From contig NC_079427.1 in the NCBI RefSeq assembly GCF_026213295.1, forward strand, positions 33,793,170 through 33,857,169: 64,000 nucleotides of DNA. The letters run 5' to 3'. The notes under the pieces were generated by a model, which saw nothing but the letters and a program-made list of their open reading frames with translations, was not told the DNA's origin and did no database searches. Position numbers and translations under genes: made by a program. The DNA is from Gadus chalcogrammus. Its lineage: Eukaryota > Chordata > Actinopteri > Gadiformes > Gadidae. The first letter of the stretch is position 1, and each line of letters begins with the position of its first letter. Of the stretch, positions 32,995 to 45,689 are shown in pieces.

Positions 32995-35030
32995 CTAGAA
33001 TTGCAATCCCTGAAGGTATTGCGGTGTGAATGCTAACGCTGAAATGCTCCGCTCTACTGCTGAAGCTGCACGTTGAAGAATCGTTGCAATGAATCTAGGA
33101 CATCTGCTGAACATTTTGAATGTAGAATGAAGTCTGTAGAATGAAGACGCTGAATCTAGGAAATCTGATGAACATTTTGAAGGTAGAATGAAGCCTGTAG
33201 AATCAATACCCTGAATCTAGGAAATCTGCTGAACATTTTGAAGGTAGAATGAAGTCTGTAGAATGAACTATGAATGAGTTGAATGGTTTTGAAGTCATAC
33301 TGCTAAAGTCTGCTGACGCTGAAATGCTCCGCTCTACTGCTGAAGCTGAATGTTGAATCAATACCCTGAATCTAGGAAATCTGCTGAACATTTTGAAGGT
33401 AGAATGAAGCCTGTAGAATGAAGACGCTGAATCTAGGAAATCTGCTGAACATTTTGAAGGTAGAATGAAGCCTGTAGAATGAAGACGCTGAATCTAGGAC
33501 ATCTGCTGAACATTTTGAAGGTAGAATGAAGCCTGTAGAATGAAGACGCTGAATCTAGGAAATCTGCTGAACATTTTGAAGGTAGAATGAAGCCTGTAGA
33601 ATGAAGACGCTGAATCTAGGAAATCTGCTGAACATTTTGGAGGTAGAATGAAGCCTGTAGAATGAAGACGCTGAATCTAGGAAATATAATAGCAAGATGG
33701 TACTAATGCAGCTGAACGTTTTAATGTTTGAATGCTGACCTCAGCGCTAACGCTAAGGTCAACTCAAATGTCAGCGCTAACGCTAACGTCAACGCTAACG
33801 TCAGCGCTTATGGTAACGTCAATCCTAACTTTAGCGCTGACGCTAACGTCAATGCTAATTCAGCGCTAATGCTAACGCTAACGTCAACGCTAACTTCAGT
33901 GCTAATGCTGCCGTCAGGGATAACGTCAACTCCAACGTTAGCGCTAATGCTAACGTCAATGCTAATTCAGCGCTAATGCTAACGTCAGGGCTAACGGTAA
34001 CGTCAACTCTAACGGTAACGTCAATGCTAACTCAGCGCTAATGCTAACTTCAGTGCTAATGCTAACGTCAACGCTAACGTCAGCGCTTATGGTACCGTCA
34101 ATGCTAACTTTAGCGCTAATGCTAACGTCTGCGCTAACGCTAACGTCAACGCTAACGTCAACACTAACGTCGGAGCTAACGTCAGCGCTAACGTCCGCGC
34201 TAACGTCAACTCTAACGTCACTGCTAACGTCCATTGTTGTAGTCCATGACAAAGACTACACTACCCTCCACCACACTGACTTTAACCAGACTCCAAAGTG
34301 GTGTGCTCGCCACTGATTGTCAACAAGCAACAGCTGTGGCAAACGGTTAACGAATCCGTAATAAAACTAAAACTGTGAATCTCAAAAAACTATAAATGAT
34401 ATCGAAATTATGTTTGAATATTATTGAAGAGACAATTGTGTAAATCTGTTTAATTCTTTGAATGATGGTAAACGGTTGAAATTTGACCAAGTTATGAAGG
34501 TTTGAATGTTGGAAGGGTTGAATCGGATCAAGGATGAATCAGCCTCATTTGAATATTGAATGTTAGAGACCATTGATTGGTCAACGAGCTGTTGCCATGG
34601 CAAACGGTTAGAGTGAGAGCAACTGGAAACGAATCCGGAATTAAAACTAAAACTGTGAATCTGAAGAAACTATGAATGATATCGAAATTCTGTTTGAAGA
34701 TTATTGAAGATACAAATGTGTAGATCTGTTTAATTCTTTGAATGATGGTAAACGGTTGAAATTTGACCAAGTTATGAAGGTTTGAATGTTGGAAGTGTTG
34801 AATCGAATGAAGGGTGAATCAGCGTTTTTTTTAATTTTGAATGGGAGTGAATGGGGGAATTTTCGGTGAATAACGTTGAATATCCCGGGAATTATGAATA
34901 ATATCAATGCGAAAAATAATAGCATAATACTGCTAATGGAGTTGAACGTTTTAATGTTTGAATGATGTTTCTACGTTGAAGTATGTTGAAGGAGTCGCTC
35001 GTAGAAAAAGCGGCGGAAGAACGAAAATAA
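32995..35030. repeat. Satellite unit 5
   Basis: 2,036 bp. D block of the CAAAGTGGTGTGCTC subtype, and the tail lacks the hairpin. Confidence 0.88.
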
Positions 35031-37007
35031 CTAGAATTGCAATCCCTGAAGGTATTGCGGTGTGAATGCTAACGCTGAAATGCTCCGCTCTACTGCTGAA
35101 GCTGCACGTTGAAGAATTGTTACAATGAATCTAGGACATCTGCTGAACATTTTGAATGTAGAATGAAGTCTGTAGAATGAACTATGAATGAGTTGAATGG
35201 TTTTGAAGTCATACTGCTAAAGTCGGCTGACGCTGAAATGCTCCGCTCTACTGCTGAAGCTGCATGTTGAATCAATACGCTGAATCTAGGAAATCTGCTG
35301 AACATTTTGAAGGTAGAATGAAGCCTGTAGAATGAAGACGCTGAATCTAGGAAATCTGCTGAACATTTTGAAGGTAGAATGAAGCCTGTAGAATGAAGAC
35401 GCTGAATCTAGGAAATCTGCTGAACATTTTGAAGGTAGAATGAAGCCTGTAGAATGAAGACGCTGAATATAGGAAATCTGCTGAACATTTTGAAGGAAGA
35501 ATGAAGCCTGTAGAATGAAGACGCTGAATATAGGAAATCTGCTGAACATTTTGAAGGTAGAATGAAGCCTGTAGAATGAAGACGCTGAATCTAGGAAATA
35601 TAATAGCAAGATGGTACTAATGCAGCTGAACGTTTTAATGTTTGAATGCTAACCTCAACGCTAACGCTAAGGTCAACTCAAATGTCAGCGCTAACGCTAA
35701 CGTCAACGCTAACGTCAGCGCTTATGGTAACGTCAATCCTAACTTTTTTGCTAATGCTAACGTCAATGCTAACGTCAACGCTAACTTCAGTGCTAATGCT
35801 ACCGTCAGGGATAACGTCAACTCCAACGTTAGCGCTAATGCTAACGTCAATGCTAATTCAGCGCTAATGCTAACGTCAGGGCTAACGGTAACGTCAACTC
35901 TAACGGTAACGTCAATGCTAACTCAGCGCTAATGCTAACTTCAGCGCTAATGCTAACTTCAGCGCTAATGCTAACTTCAGCGCTAATGCTAACTTCAGTG
36001 CTAATGCTAACGTCAACGCTAATGGTACCGTCAATGCTAACTTTAGCGCTAATGCTAACGTCTGCGCTAACGCTAACGTCAACGCTAACGTCAACACTAA
36101 CGTCGGAGCTAACGTCAGCGCTAACGTCCGCGCTAACGTCAACTCTAACGTCACTGCTAACGTCCATTGTTGTAGTCCATGACAAAGACTACACTACCCT
36201 CCACCACACTGGCTTTAACCAGATTCCAGAGTGGTGCGCTCGCCACTGATTGCCCAACAGCTGTGGAAAACGGTTAACGAATCCGGAATAAAACTAAAAC
36301 TGTGAATCTCAAAAAACTATAAATGATATCGAAATTATGTTTGAATATTATTGAAGAGACAAATGTGTAAATCTGTTTAATTATTTGAATGATGGTAAAC
36401 GGTTGAAATTTGACCAAGTTATGAAGGTTTGAATGTTGGAAGGGTTGAATCGAGTCAAGGATGAATCAGCCTCATTTGAATATCGACTGTTGGAGACCAC
36501 TGATTGGTCAACGAGCTGTTGCCATGGCAAACGGTTAGAGTGAGAGCAACTGAAAACGAATCCGGAATTAAAACTAAAACTGTGAATCTGAAAAAACTAT
36601 AAATGATATCGAAATTCTGTTTGAAGATTATTGAAGATACAAATGTGTAGATCTGTTTAATTCTTTGAATGATGGTAAACGGTTGAAATTTGACCAAGTT
36701 ATGAAGGTTTGAATGTTGGAAGGGTTGAATCGGATGAAGGGTGAATCAGCGTTTTTTGAATTTTGAATGGGAGTGAATGGGGCAATTTTCGGTGAATAAA
36801 GTTGAATATCTCGGGAATTATGAATAATATCAATGAGAAAAATAATAGCATAATACTACTAATGGAGCTGAACGTTTTAATGTTTGAATGATGTTTTTAC
36901 GTTGAAGTATGGCGAAGGAGATGCTTGCAGAAAAAGTGGCGGAATAATAAGATGAAAAATAAATATGTAGGATTTCAAAGCTGTGAATGCTACAGCATTC
37001 ACACCAA
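35031..37007. repeat. Satellite unit 6
   Basis: 1,977 bp. D block of the CAGAGTGGTGCGCTC subtype with a short deletion (GATTGCCCAACAGC), and a tail with the hairpin. Confidence 0.88.
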
Positions 37008-39262
37008 CTAGAATTGCAATCCCTGAAGGTATTGCGGTGTGAATGCTAACGCTGAAATGCTCCGCTCTACTGCTGAAGCTGCACGTTGAAGAATCGGTAC
37101 AATGAATCTAGGACATCTGCTGAACATTTTGAATGTAGAATGAAGTCTGTAGAATGAACTATGAATGAGTTGAATGGTTTTGAAGTCATACTGCTAAAGT
37201 CTGCTGACGCTGAAATGCTCCGCTCTACTGCTGAAGCTGAATGTTGAATCAATACCCTGAATCTAGGAAATCTGCTGAACATTTTGAAGGTAGAATGAAG
37301 CCTGTAGAATCAATACCCTGAATCTAGGAAATCTGCTGAACATTTTGAAGGTAGAATGAAGTCTGTAGAATGAACTATGAATGAGTTGAATGCTAAAGTC
37401 GGCTGACGCTGAAATGCTCCGCTCTACTGCTGAAGCTGCATATTGAATCAATACGCTGAATCTAGGAAATCTGCTGAACATTTTGAAGGTAGAATGAAGC
37501 CTGTAGAATGAAGACGCTGAATCTAGGAAATCTGCTGAACATTTTGAAGGTAGAACGAAGCCTGTAGAATGAAGACGCTGAATCTAGGAAATCTGCTGAA
37601 CATTTTGAAGGTAGAATGAAGCCTGTAGAATGAAGACGCTGAATCTAGGAAATCTGCTGAACATTTTGAAGGTAGAATGAAGCCTGTAGAATGAAGACGC
37701 TGAATCTAGGAAATCTGCTGAACATTTTGAAGGTAGAATGAAGCCTGTAGAATGAAGACGCTGAATCTAGGAAATATAATAGCAAGATGGTACTAATGCA
37801 GCTGAACGTTTTAATGTTTGAATGCTAACCTCAGCGCTAATGCTAAGGTCAACTCAAATGTCAGCGCTAACGCTAACGTCAACGCTAACGTCAGCGCTTA
37901 TGGTAACGTCAATCCTAATTTAGCGCTGACGCTAACGTCTATGCTAATTCAGCGCTAATGCTAACGCTAACGTCAACGCTAACGTCAACGCTAACTTCAG
38001 TGCTAATGCTACCCTCAGGGATAACGTCAACTCCAACGTTAGCGCAAATGCTAACGTCAATGCTAATTCAGCGCTAATGTTAACGTCAGGGCTAACGGTA
38101 ACGTCAACTCTAACGGTAACGTCAATGCTAACTTCAGCGCTAATGCTAACTTCAGCGCTAATGCTAACTTCAGCGCTAATGCTAACTTCAGTGCTAATGC
38201 TAACGTCAACGCTAACGTCTGCGCTAATGGTACAGTCAATGCTAACTTTAGCGCTAATGCTAACGTCTGCGCTAACGCTAACGTCAACGCTAACGTCAAC
38301 ACTAACGTCGGAGCTAACGTCAGCGCTAACGTCCGCGCTAACGTCAACTCTAACGTCACTGCTAACGTCCATTGTTGTAGTCCATGACAAAGACTACACT
38401 ACCCTCCACCACACTGGCTTTAACCAGATTCCAGAGTGGTGCGCTCGCCACTGATTGCCCAACAGCTGTGGAAAACGGTTAACGAATCCGGAATAAAACT
38501 AAAACTGTGAATCTCAAAAAACTATAAATGATATCGAAATTATGTTTGAATATTATTGAAGAGACAAATGTGTAAATCTGTTTAATTCTTTGAATGATGG
38601 TAAACGGTTGAAATTTGACCAAGTTATGAAGGTTTGAATGTTGGAAGGGTTGAATCGAGTCAAGGATGAATCAGCCTCATTTGAATATCGACTGTTGGAG
38701 ACCACTGATTGGTCAACGAGCTGTTGCCATGGCAAACGGTTAGAGTGAGAGCAACTCAAAACGAATCCGGAATTAAAACTAAAACTGTGAATCTGAAAAA
38801 ACTATAAATGATATCGAAATTCTGTTTGAAGATTATTGAAGATACAAATGTGTAAATTTGTTTAATTCTTTGAATGATGGTAAACGGTTGAAATTTGACC
38901 AAGTTATGAAGGTTTGAATGTTGGAAGGGTTGAATCGGATGAAGGGTGAATCAGCGTTTTTTGAATTTTGAATGGGAGTGAATGGGGCAATTTTCGGTGA
39001 ATAAAGTTGAATATCTCGGGAATTATGAATAATATCAATGAGAAAAATAATAGCATAATACTACTAATGGAGCTGAACGTTTTAATGTTCGAATGATGTT
39101 TCTACGTTGAAGTATGGCGAAGGAGATGCTTGCAGAAAAAGTGGCGGAATAATAAGATGAAAAATAAATATGTAGGATTTCAAAGCTGTGAATGCTACAG
39201 CATTCACACCAATTAAATATGTAGGATTTCAAAGCTGTGAATGCTAGCAGCATTCACACCAA
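37008..39262. repeat. Satellite unit 7
   Basis: 2,255 bp, longest regular unit. The tail ends with two hairpin monomers in tandem (about 39,170-39,262). Shares the GATTGCCCAACAGC deletion with unit 6. Confidence 0.88.
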
Positions 39263-41056
39263 CTAGAATTGCAATCCCTGAAGGTATTGCGGTGTGAATG
39301 CTAACGCTGAAATGCTCCGCTCTACTGCTGAAGCTGCACGTTGAAGATTCAATACCCTGAATCTAGGAAATCTGCTGAACATTTTGAAGGTAGAATGAAG
39401 CCTGTAGAATGAAGACGCTGAATCTAGGAAATCTGCTGAACATTTTGAAGGTAGAATGAAGACGCTGAATCTAGGAAATCTGCTGAACATTTTGAAGGTA
39501 GAATGAAGCCTGTAGAATGAAGACGCTGAATCTAGGAAATCTGCTGAACATTTTGAAGGTAGAATGAAGCCTGTAGAATGAAGACGCTGAATCTAGGAAG
39601 TCTGCTGAACATTTTGAAGGTAGAATGAAGCCTGTAGAATGAAGACGCTGAATCTAGGAAATCTGCTGAACATTTTGAAGGTAGAATGAAGCCTGTAGAA
39701 TGAAGACGCTGAATCTAGGAAATATAATAGCAAGATGGTACTACTGCAGCTGAACGTTTTAATGTTTGAATGCTAACCTCAGCGCTAACGCTAAGGTCAA
39801 CTCAAATGTCAGCTCTAACGCTAACGTCAACGCTAAAGTCAGCGCTTATGGTAACGTCAATGCTAATTCAGCGCTAATGCTAATGCTAATGTCAACGCTA
39901 ACGTCAACGCTAACTTCAGTGCTAATGCTACCGTCAGGGATAACGTCAACTCCAACGTTAGCGCAAATGCTAACGTCAATGCTAATTCAGCGCTAATGCT
40001 AACGTCAGGGCTAACGGTAACGTCAACTCTAACGGTAACGTCAATGCTAACTCAGGGCTAATGCCAACTTCAGCGCTAATGCTAACTTCAGCGCTAATGC
40101 TAACTTCAGTGCTAATGCTAACGTCAGCGCTAATGGTACCGTCAATGCTAACTTTAGCGCTAATGCTAACGTCTGTGCTAACGCTAACGTCAACGCTAAC
40201 GTCAACGCTAACGTTGGAGCTAACGTCAACTCTAACGTCACTGCTAACGTCCATTGTTGTAGTCCATGACAAAGACTACACTACCCTCCACCACACTGGC
40301 TTTAACCAGATTCCAGAGTGGTGCGCTCGCCACTGATTGTCAACGAGCAACAGCTGTGGAAAACGGTTAACGAATCCGGACTAAACTAAAACTGTGAATC
40401 TCAAAAAACTTTGTATGATATCGAAATTATGTTTGAATATTATTGGAGAGACAAATGTGTAAATCTGTTTAATTCTTTGAATGATGGTAAACGGTTGAAA
40501 TTTGACCAAGTTATGAAGGTTTGAATGTTGGAAGGGTTGAATCGAGTCAAGGATGAATCAGCCTCATTTGAATATCGACTCTTGGAGACCACTGATTGGT
40601 CAACGAGCTGTTGCCATGGCAAACGGTTAGAGTGAGAGCAACTGAAAACGAATCCGGAATTAAAACTAAAACGGTGAATCTGAAAAAACTATAAATGATA
40701 TCGAAATTCTGTTTGAAGATTATTGAAGATACAAATGTGTAGATCTGTTTAATTCTTTGAATGATGGTAAACGGTTGAAATTTGACCAAGTTATGAAGGT
40801 TTGAATGTTGGAACGGTTGAATCGGATCAAGGGTGAATCAGCGTTTTTTGAATTTTGAATGGGAGTGAATGGGGGTATTTTCGGTGAATAAAGTTGAATA
40901 TCTTGGGAATTATGAAGAATATCAATAATAAAAATAATAGCGCGCCATTCCTAATCGAGCTGAACGTTTTAATGTTTGAATGATGTTTCTACGTTGAAGT
41001 ATGTTGAAGGAGTCGCAAGTCGAAAAAGTGGCGGAATAACGAAAATAAAAATAAAT
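39263..41056. repeat. Satellite unit 8 (last, shortened)
   Basis: About 1.79 kb with a reduced hexamer block. Leads directly into the hairpin-monomer array. Confidence 0.88.
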
Positions 41057-41540
41057 ACGTAGGATTTCAAAGCTGTGAATGCTATAGCATTCACACCAAT
41101 AAAAATAAATATGTAGGATTTCAAAGCTGTGAATGCTAGCAGCATTTACACCAAATATGTAGGATTTCAAAGCTGTGAATGCTACAGCATTCACACCAAA
41201 TATGTAGGATTTCAAAGCTGTGAATGCTTGCAGCATTCACACCAAAAATAAATATCTAGGATTTCAAAGCTGTGAATGCTACAGCATTCACACCAATAAA
41301 TATGTAGGATTTCAAAGCTGTGAATGCTAGCAGCATTCACACCAATAAATATGTAGGATTTCAAAGCTGTGAATGCTACAGCATTCACACCAATAAATAT
41401 GTAGGATTTCAAAGCTGTGAATGCTTGCAGCATTCACACCAATACATTTATAGGATTTCAAAGCTGTGAATGCTAGCAGCATTCACACCAATAAATATGT
41501 AGGATTTCAAAGCTGTGAATGCTACAGCAGTCACACCAAT
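41057..41540. repeat. Array of about ten hairpin monomers
   Basis: Monomers of about 42-58 bp: GTAGGATTTCAAAGCTGTGA, then a palindrome, then CACCAATAAATAT. The palindrome is GTGAATGCTACAGCATTCAC (9-bp stem, 2-nt loop) or variants with AG, TG or TA and one extra base in the loop. The same monomer occurs singly in the tails of some satellite units. Confidence 0.92.
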
Positions 41541-41751
41541 TAATAAATAACCAAAGATTGAAGTTGGAGGATGCTTGCAGGTCGGCAAAAACCCTCAACT
41601 AGTTTGGTGGTTTAGTCAAATATCCTATTGGCGCTTTTTATTGGCTATACAGCTTAAATAATTACATAATCAGGCCGTATAGAATGCAAAATGTTTAATA
41701 GCCTAACTTTCAATAGATGGGAAAATACATGAACATCTAACATGAACGTCG
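41541..41751. other. Unassigned spacer
   Basis: Short AT-rich flank between the satellite and the next palindromic element. Nothing recognised. Confidence 0.5.
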
Positions 41752-41988
41752 CAATAACGAGGCATAGTGTTACGAGTAGCTTATGTGTGTGCGCGAGAAT
41801 GGCAGTGTGCGCATGTGTGTGTGTGAGTGACGTCAGCGAGTGAGTGGACGAGCGAGGAGAGCGAGCGGTAGCGCGTGATAGACGCACCTACCGCTCACTC
41901 GCTGACGTCACTCACACACACACATACGCACACTGCCATTCTCGCGCACACACATACGTTACTCGTAACACTATGCCTCGTTATGAAG
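41752..41988. repeat. Imperfect palindrome with ~100-bp arms
   Basis: Left arm CGAGGCATAGTGTTACGAGT through GAGTGACGTCAGCGAGTGAG is matched in inverse order by CACTCGCTGACGTCACTC through ACTCGTAACACTATGCCTCG. A loop of about 35 bp lies around 41,870. (GT)n/(CA)n tracts lie inside the arms. Confidence 0.85.
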
Positions 41989-41989
41989 G

Positions 41990-42128
41990 CGGGAATGAAG
42001 CGGCCACCGATTATTGACAGGATGGGTAGGCCTACTTTATTCGACCGAAATCGTTCGCTTATTCACTAGACAGTGTCTAGTGAAGAAGCGAACGATTCTG
42101 GTAGTTCGCTCGCTTCTTCACTAGACAC
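41990..42128. repeat. Left part of the older element that hosts the hAT
   Basis: GAATGAAGCGGCCACCGATT and TCGTTCGCTTATTCACTAGA recur inverted beyond the hAT at about 49,445-49,520, so the hAT landed between two inverted repeats. Ends with CTAGACAC, the hAT target duplication (42,121-42,128). Confidence 0.8.
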
Positions 42129-42539
42129 CAGGGGCGTAGGAACGTGTTTAACATTGGGGGGGACACATATCGGAAACCTGACAGATCCATTAATGGTTCG
42201 AATAGAGATATGTCATAAATGAACTACACTGCAAAACGTTCACAAATGTATTTTATTCTTCTAAAAATATACATTTGTAAAGGAAAACATATTTTGAATG
42301 GCAGTATTGAACTGATACATATCAAATCAATTATTTAATTGCAGGCCTTATCATACAGTTTTGTAGACTGATAAATAACATGTGAAAAATATTGATCTAA
42401 ATTTGAATTTGTATTTTCTGAATACCTTTTATTTTCTTAGTTGTATCTTATGCCTCAATGAACACACAGGCAAAGGTTAACATATACATATACAACATAT
42501 ACACCAACGGTTCTATGAACATCCTTTCTGTACCGACAG

Positions 42540-42625
42540 TGATATATTGATGCACTTCTTATGACAAATGTACTTAATGTAAGTCGCTTTGGATAAAAGC
42601 GGCTGCTAAATGCCCTAAATGTAAA
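42540..42625 (+). repeat. SINE/L2 3'-tail fragment
   Basis: Contains GTCGCTTTGGATAAAAGC and GCTGCTAAATGCCC, the conserved 3' tail shared by fish tRNA-SINEs and L2 LINEs. The same tail ends the SINE near 54.3 kb. Confidence 0.75.
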
Positions 42626-45275
42626 CGTAAATGGAACTTATTTTTAATCTTGAGTATGTGATATTATTCGAACATTTCCACTAACTGATTGGTGTGTGAA
42701 GGCAAACGAAAACGACATTAGAATGGATGTAATGAACTGATAAATATAAATTACTGTGTAGAACTGATACAAATATAACCTAGATAGCATTGTAGTGTTA
42801 TCGAACAGTGTCAAACGTGCCGTGACACACAAAAGGTTGAAAAACAATGGCCTAGGCAAAAAAAGAGCCAAAATGTTTTCTCCTCCTGTCATTTGCAGCC
42901 ACGAAATGCTTGCAAATTGACTTCTTGTCCAGTAAGTCAAGTCTATCCTGATGGACATGACAGACAGCAACATGGTTGAGTCTGTTTTGAGACATTGTGG
43001 ACCGGAGCCAGGTTTTGAGCCTGCGGAGGACACTAAAACTTCTCTCTGCCTCACAGGATGAAACAGGGACTACCAGAAGCAACCTGACCTGGTTTTCCAC
43101 TTGCCCAAATAGTCTACGTACCTCTACAGGCAATCCACGAATGATCCCTGCAGCCTCTGCACTGTTGCTAAATGAGTAGCTCAGGCGAAACATAGAAAGC
43201 TGCACTGAAAGTGACTCTCTGTTGAACTCTGAGTATTTCTCAATGACTGCAGCATCAATCTCTCCACTCAGAAGTGTCTCTTCCAACTTTTGCAAAGTCA
43301 ACAAGTCATCCTGGTTAAATAGCTCACTTTGCTTTGCATCTACAATATCCAGGACTTTAAAGAATTCCCCTCTGTAGTGGTCCCTGGCACTTTTAGGCTG
43401 ATGTGCCTCAGCTCCTTCAATTAAGCGTTTTGGGGGCGGTCTGGTCTGTGGAATGGTAATGGGCTTAACACCTAAAGACTGAACGACAGCCGTCGCCTCT
43501 TCAAACAGAGATTTGAAACTTGCCTCATTTCTTTTGGCCTTGATTGAGGTCCTAACAACTTGAACAGCAGCCCTCATGCCAGCAATGCTTTCAGTTCTCT
43601 TCTGAAAAGAGATGTTCAGGCATTCAAGCTCACAAATCACTGGTGAGGCAAGGATGAGACCCAAAACTGTTTTGCCTGTCCTGAACTGCCCCAGCAGCCC
43701 ATTAGCAGTAGATGCAGTATTTGAGGCACCACAAGCCATCTCCTGCAAGCTGGCCAGCACTGACCCATACTGTGACAAAACAGCTGTGATGGCTTTGCCC
43801 CGTACTGTCCATCTCGTGGGACACAGGGGTTTTATTGCAGTGCACGATGGGTTCTCTGCATGTGATATTGCTGCATGGATCGCCTTAAACTTCCCTGAAT
43901 GAGACAAAAGGACTCCAAGCTGGTTGACCCAATCCAATGAGTCTCTGATCAGAACAGAGGCTAAGCAAGCTTTCTGTGTGACCAAATTAGTACAGTGGGC
44001 TCCACAGTGAACATAAAGTGCTAGTGGCTGCTCTTGTTTTATCAGTGCCTGTGCACCAGCATGCTTCCCAGCCATATTAGCTGCCCCGTCATATGTTTGA
44101 CCTCATAAACCATGCATTGGTAAGTTTAATCTCAGCAGCACATCTTTAACTACTCCAGCAAGGCTTTTTCCTGATGTTTCAGTAACAGAATACATGCCGA
44201 TGAACTCTTCATGGGGCTTCAGGTCATTGTCAACATAACGCAGGCAAATACTTTCTTGTTCTTGCCCAGATATGTCTTGTGTTCCATCCATAATAACTGC
44301 ATACTGGATAACTGGTAGATCTCTGATTGTATCAGCTATTCCACTTACAATACTGTTGCTCATTGCAGACAGAATTTCATTCTGGATCTGTGGACTGATG
44401 TAATCTTTGTGGGACCTCTGCAACCATTTGGCTAAAAGGACATCATCCTCTGCCTTGTCTTTCAAGAGTTGATACAAATGACTGTTTTCATCCTCATGCC
44501 CTCTCAAGGCCTGTCCCTGTCGTGCCAGATATTTGATTGAACTCACGATTTTCCCCAGACAGTGCCTGTTGTCTGATTGTGTATTTGCCAAAGCACTGGA
44601 CAACTGTGCATTTACAGGATGTTTTTCTTGTGCAGTCACTGAGACAGCGTGACGGTGTGTATGACTACTTTCATGTGCTTTACATTTTTCAATAGCTTTC
44701 TTCCAATTTCTGAATCCAGAAGTGATAAAGGCGGGCTCGGATTTTACAGCAAATGGTGTGGGTTTGTCCTGGTAAACTCTCATGCAATAAAAACACAAAA
44801 CCCCCTTCTGTACTGCATCATAATGTAGCCAGGGAAAGTCCTTGTACCACTTCTCTTGGAAGGAGAGAGTTCTGTTAGACAGAACTTGAGTCTCAATGAA
44901 TTTTGGATGTGGCTGATATGACTCTGTCCTTTCCGCCCTGACTTCAGTGTCTCTCAGCTGTCTGTCCCTGCTCTGAACACCCTAAAAGGAAAACAGTCAC
45001 AATGGCCCTCATTTATCAAACGAACGTAGAAATGAGCGCAAATCTGAACGCATGATTCATCTTACGATAGGACCCACGTGAGATTTACGAAACCTTCGTA
45101 TCACACCAATCCCAGCATACGAAGGATCTTGGTGTTGATAAATACGGCGGCTGAGATCGATTGTAATGAACGTGACACGCCCATATAAAAGCACGTCTTC
45201 AGAAGTCTCGCCCCCAACTTTTACGACATGGAGAAACGTCCAACGGTAAAATAGAGGAATTTTTCCGAGACCCAA

Positions 45276-45659
45276 ATGGAGACGCTCGGGTCACTGGTGG
45301 ATGCGAACCGTCTGGTTTTATTTGGTAGCCTAAAAGATGGCATTAAAGGCCAGCAAAAGAATGCTATATGGAAGGAAATAACTGTTGCAGTGAATATTGT
45401 TTCCAATGTTCGTCGGGCTACGGAAGAGGTTTGTTAATTAAATTAATTAAATAATAAATGAAATGTACAACTTCTGTTATCCAGCTTAAAACATTTCACA
45501 TATATGCTATTGTTTGCATTCCGTTAAAGTTATTTAATTCTGAATAAGGTGAAGAAAAAATGGTCCGACATGAAGCTCATCACCAAAAAACGTGTTGCGG
45601 CTGTGAAGCCGGCCAAGCAAGAAACGGGAGGAGGCCGGTGCAGTGCGACTGCAGCGTAA
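45276..45659 (+). pseudogene. Harbinger Myb/SANT-like protein, truncated
   Basis: Exon 1 45,276-45,428 starts METLGSLVDANRLVLFGSLK and ends RRATEE at a GT donor. Exon 2 starts at 45,549 after an AG with VKKKWSDMKLITKKRVAA and TGGG, and stops at 45,659. The FG.LK....Q..AIWKEI and KWSDMK pattern is that of the Myb-like partner (NAIF1 type) that Harbinger nucleases need for nuclear import and DNA binding. The lengths keep phase 0. A likely continuation LTEMT follows the stop, so the stop is a lesion, and then the sequence jumps into the antisense transposase. Confidence 0.75.
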
Positions 45660-45689
45660 CTCACCGAGATGACTCTGACCATGTAGTGT

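Larger units (their letters stand above)
15386..41540. repeat. Complex satellite: eight ~2.0-2.2-kb units, interrupted by gypsy
   Basis: Each unit has the same order. (A) AACTAGAATTGCAATCCCTG leads into TGAAATGCTCCGCTCTACTG. (B) Several 61-bp repeats follow (GAATCTAGGAAATCTGCTGA, ACATTTTGAAGGTAGAATGA, AGCCTGTAGAATGAAGACGC). (C) About 500 bp of GCTAACGTCAGC-type hexamer/dodecamer repeats come next. (D) Two ~280-bp tandem segments, each with GATGGTAAACGGTTGAAATT, are preceded by TTGTAGTCCATGACAAAGAC. (E) A tail contains GAGCTGAACGTTTTAATG. Anchor A occurs at 15,434, 25,909, 28,819, 31,019, 32,995, 35,031, 37,008 and 39,263. Spacing is 1,976-2,255 bp except 2,910 where a partial duplication lies, and about 2,070 for the first after removing the gypsy insertion. 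No coding function is claimed. Confidence 0.92.
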
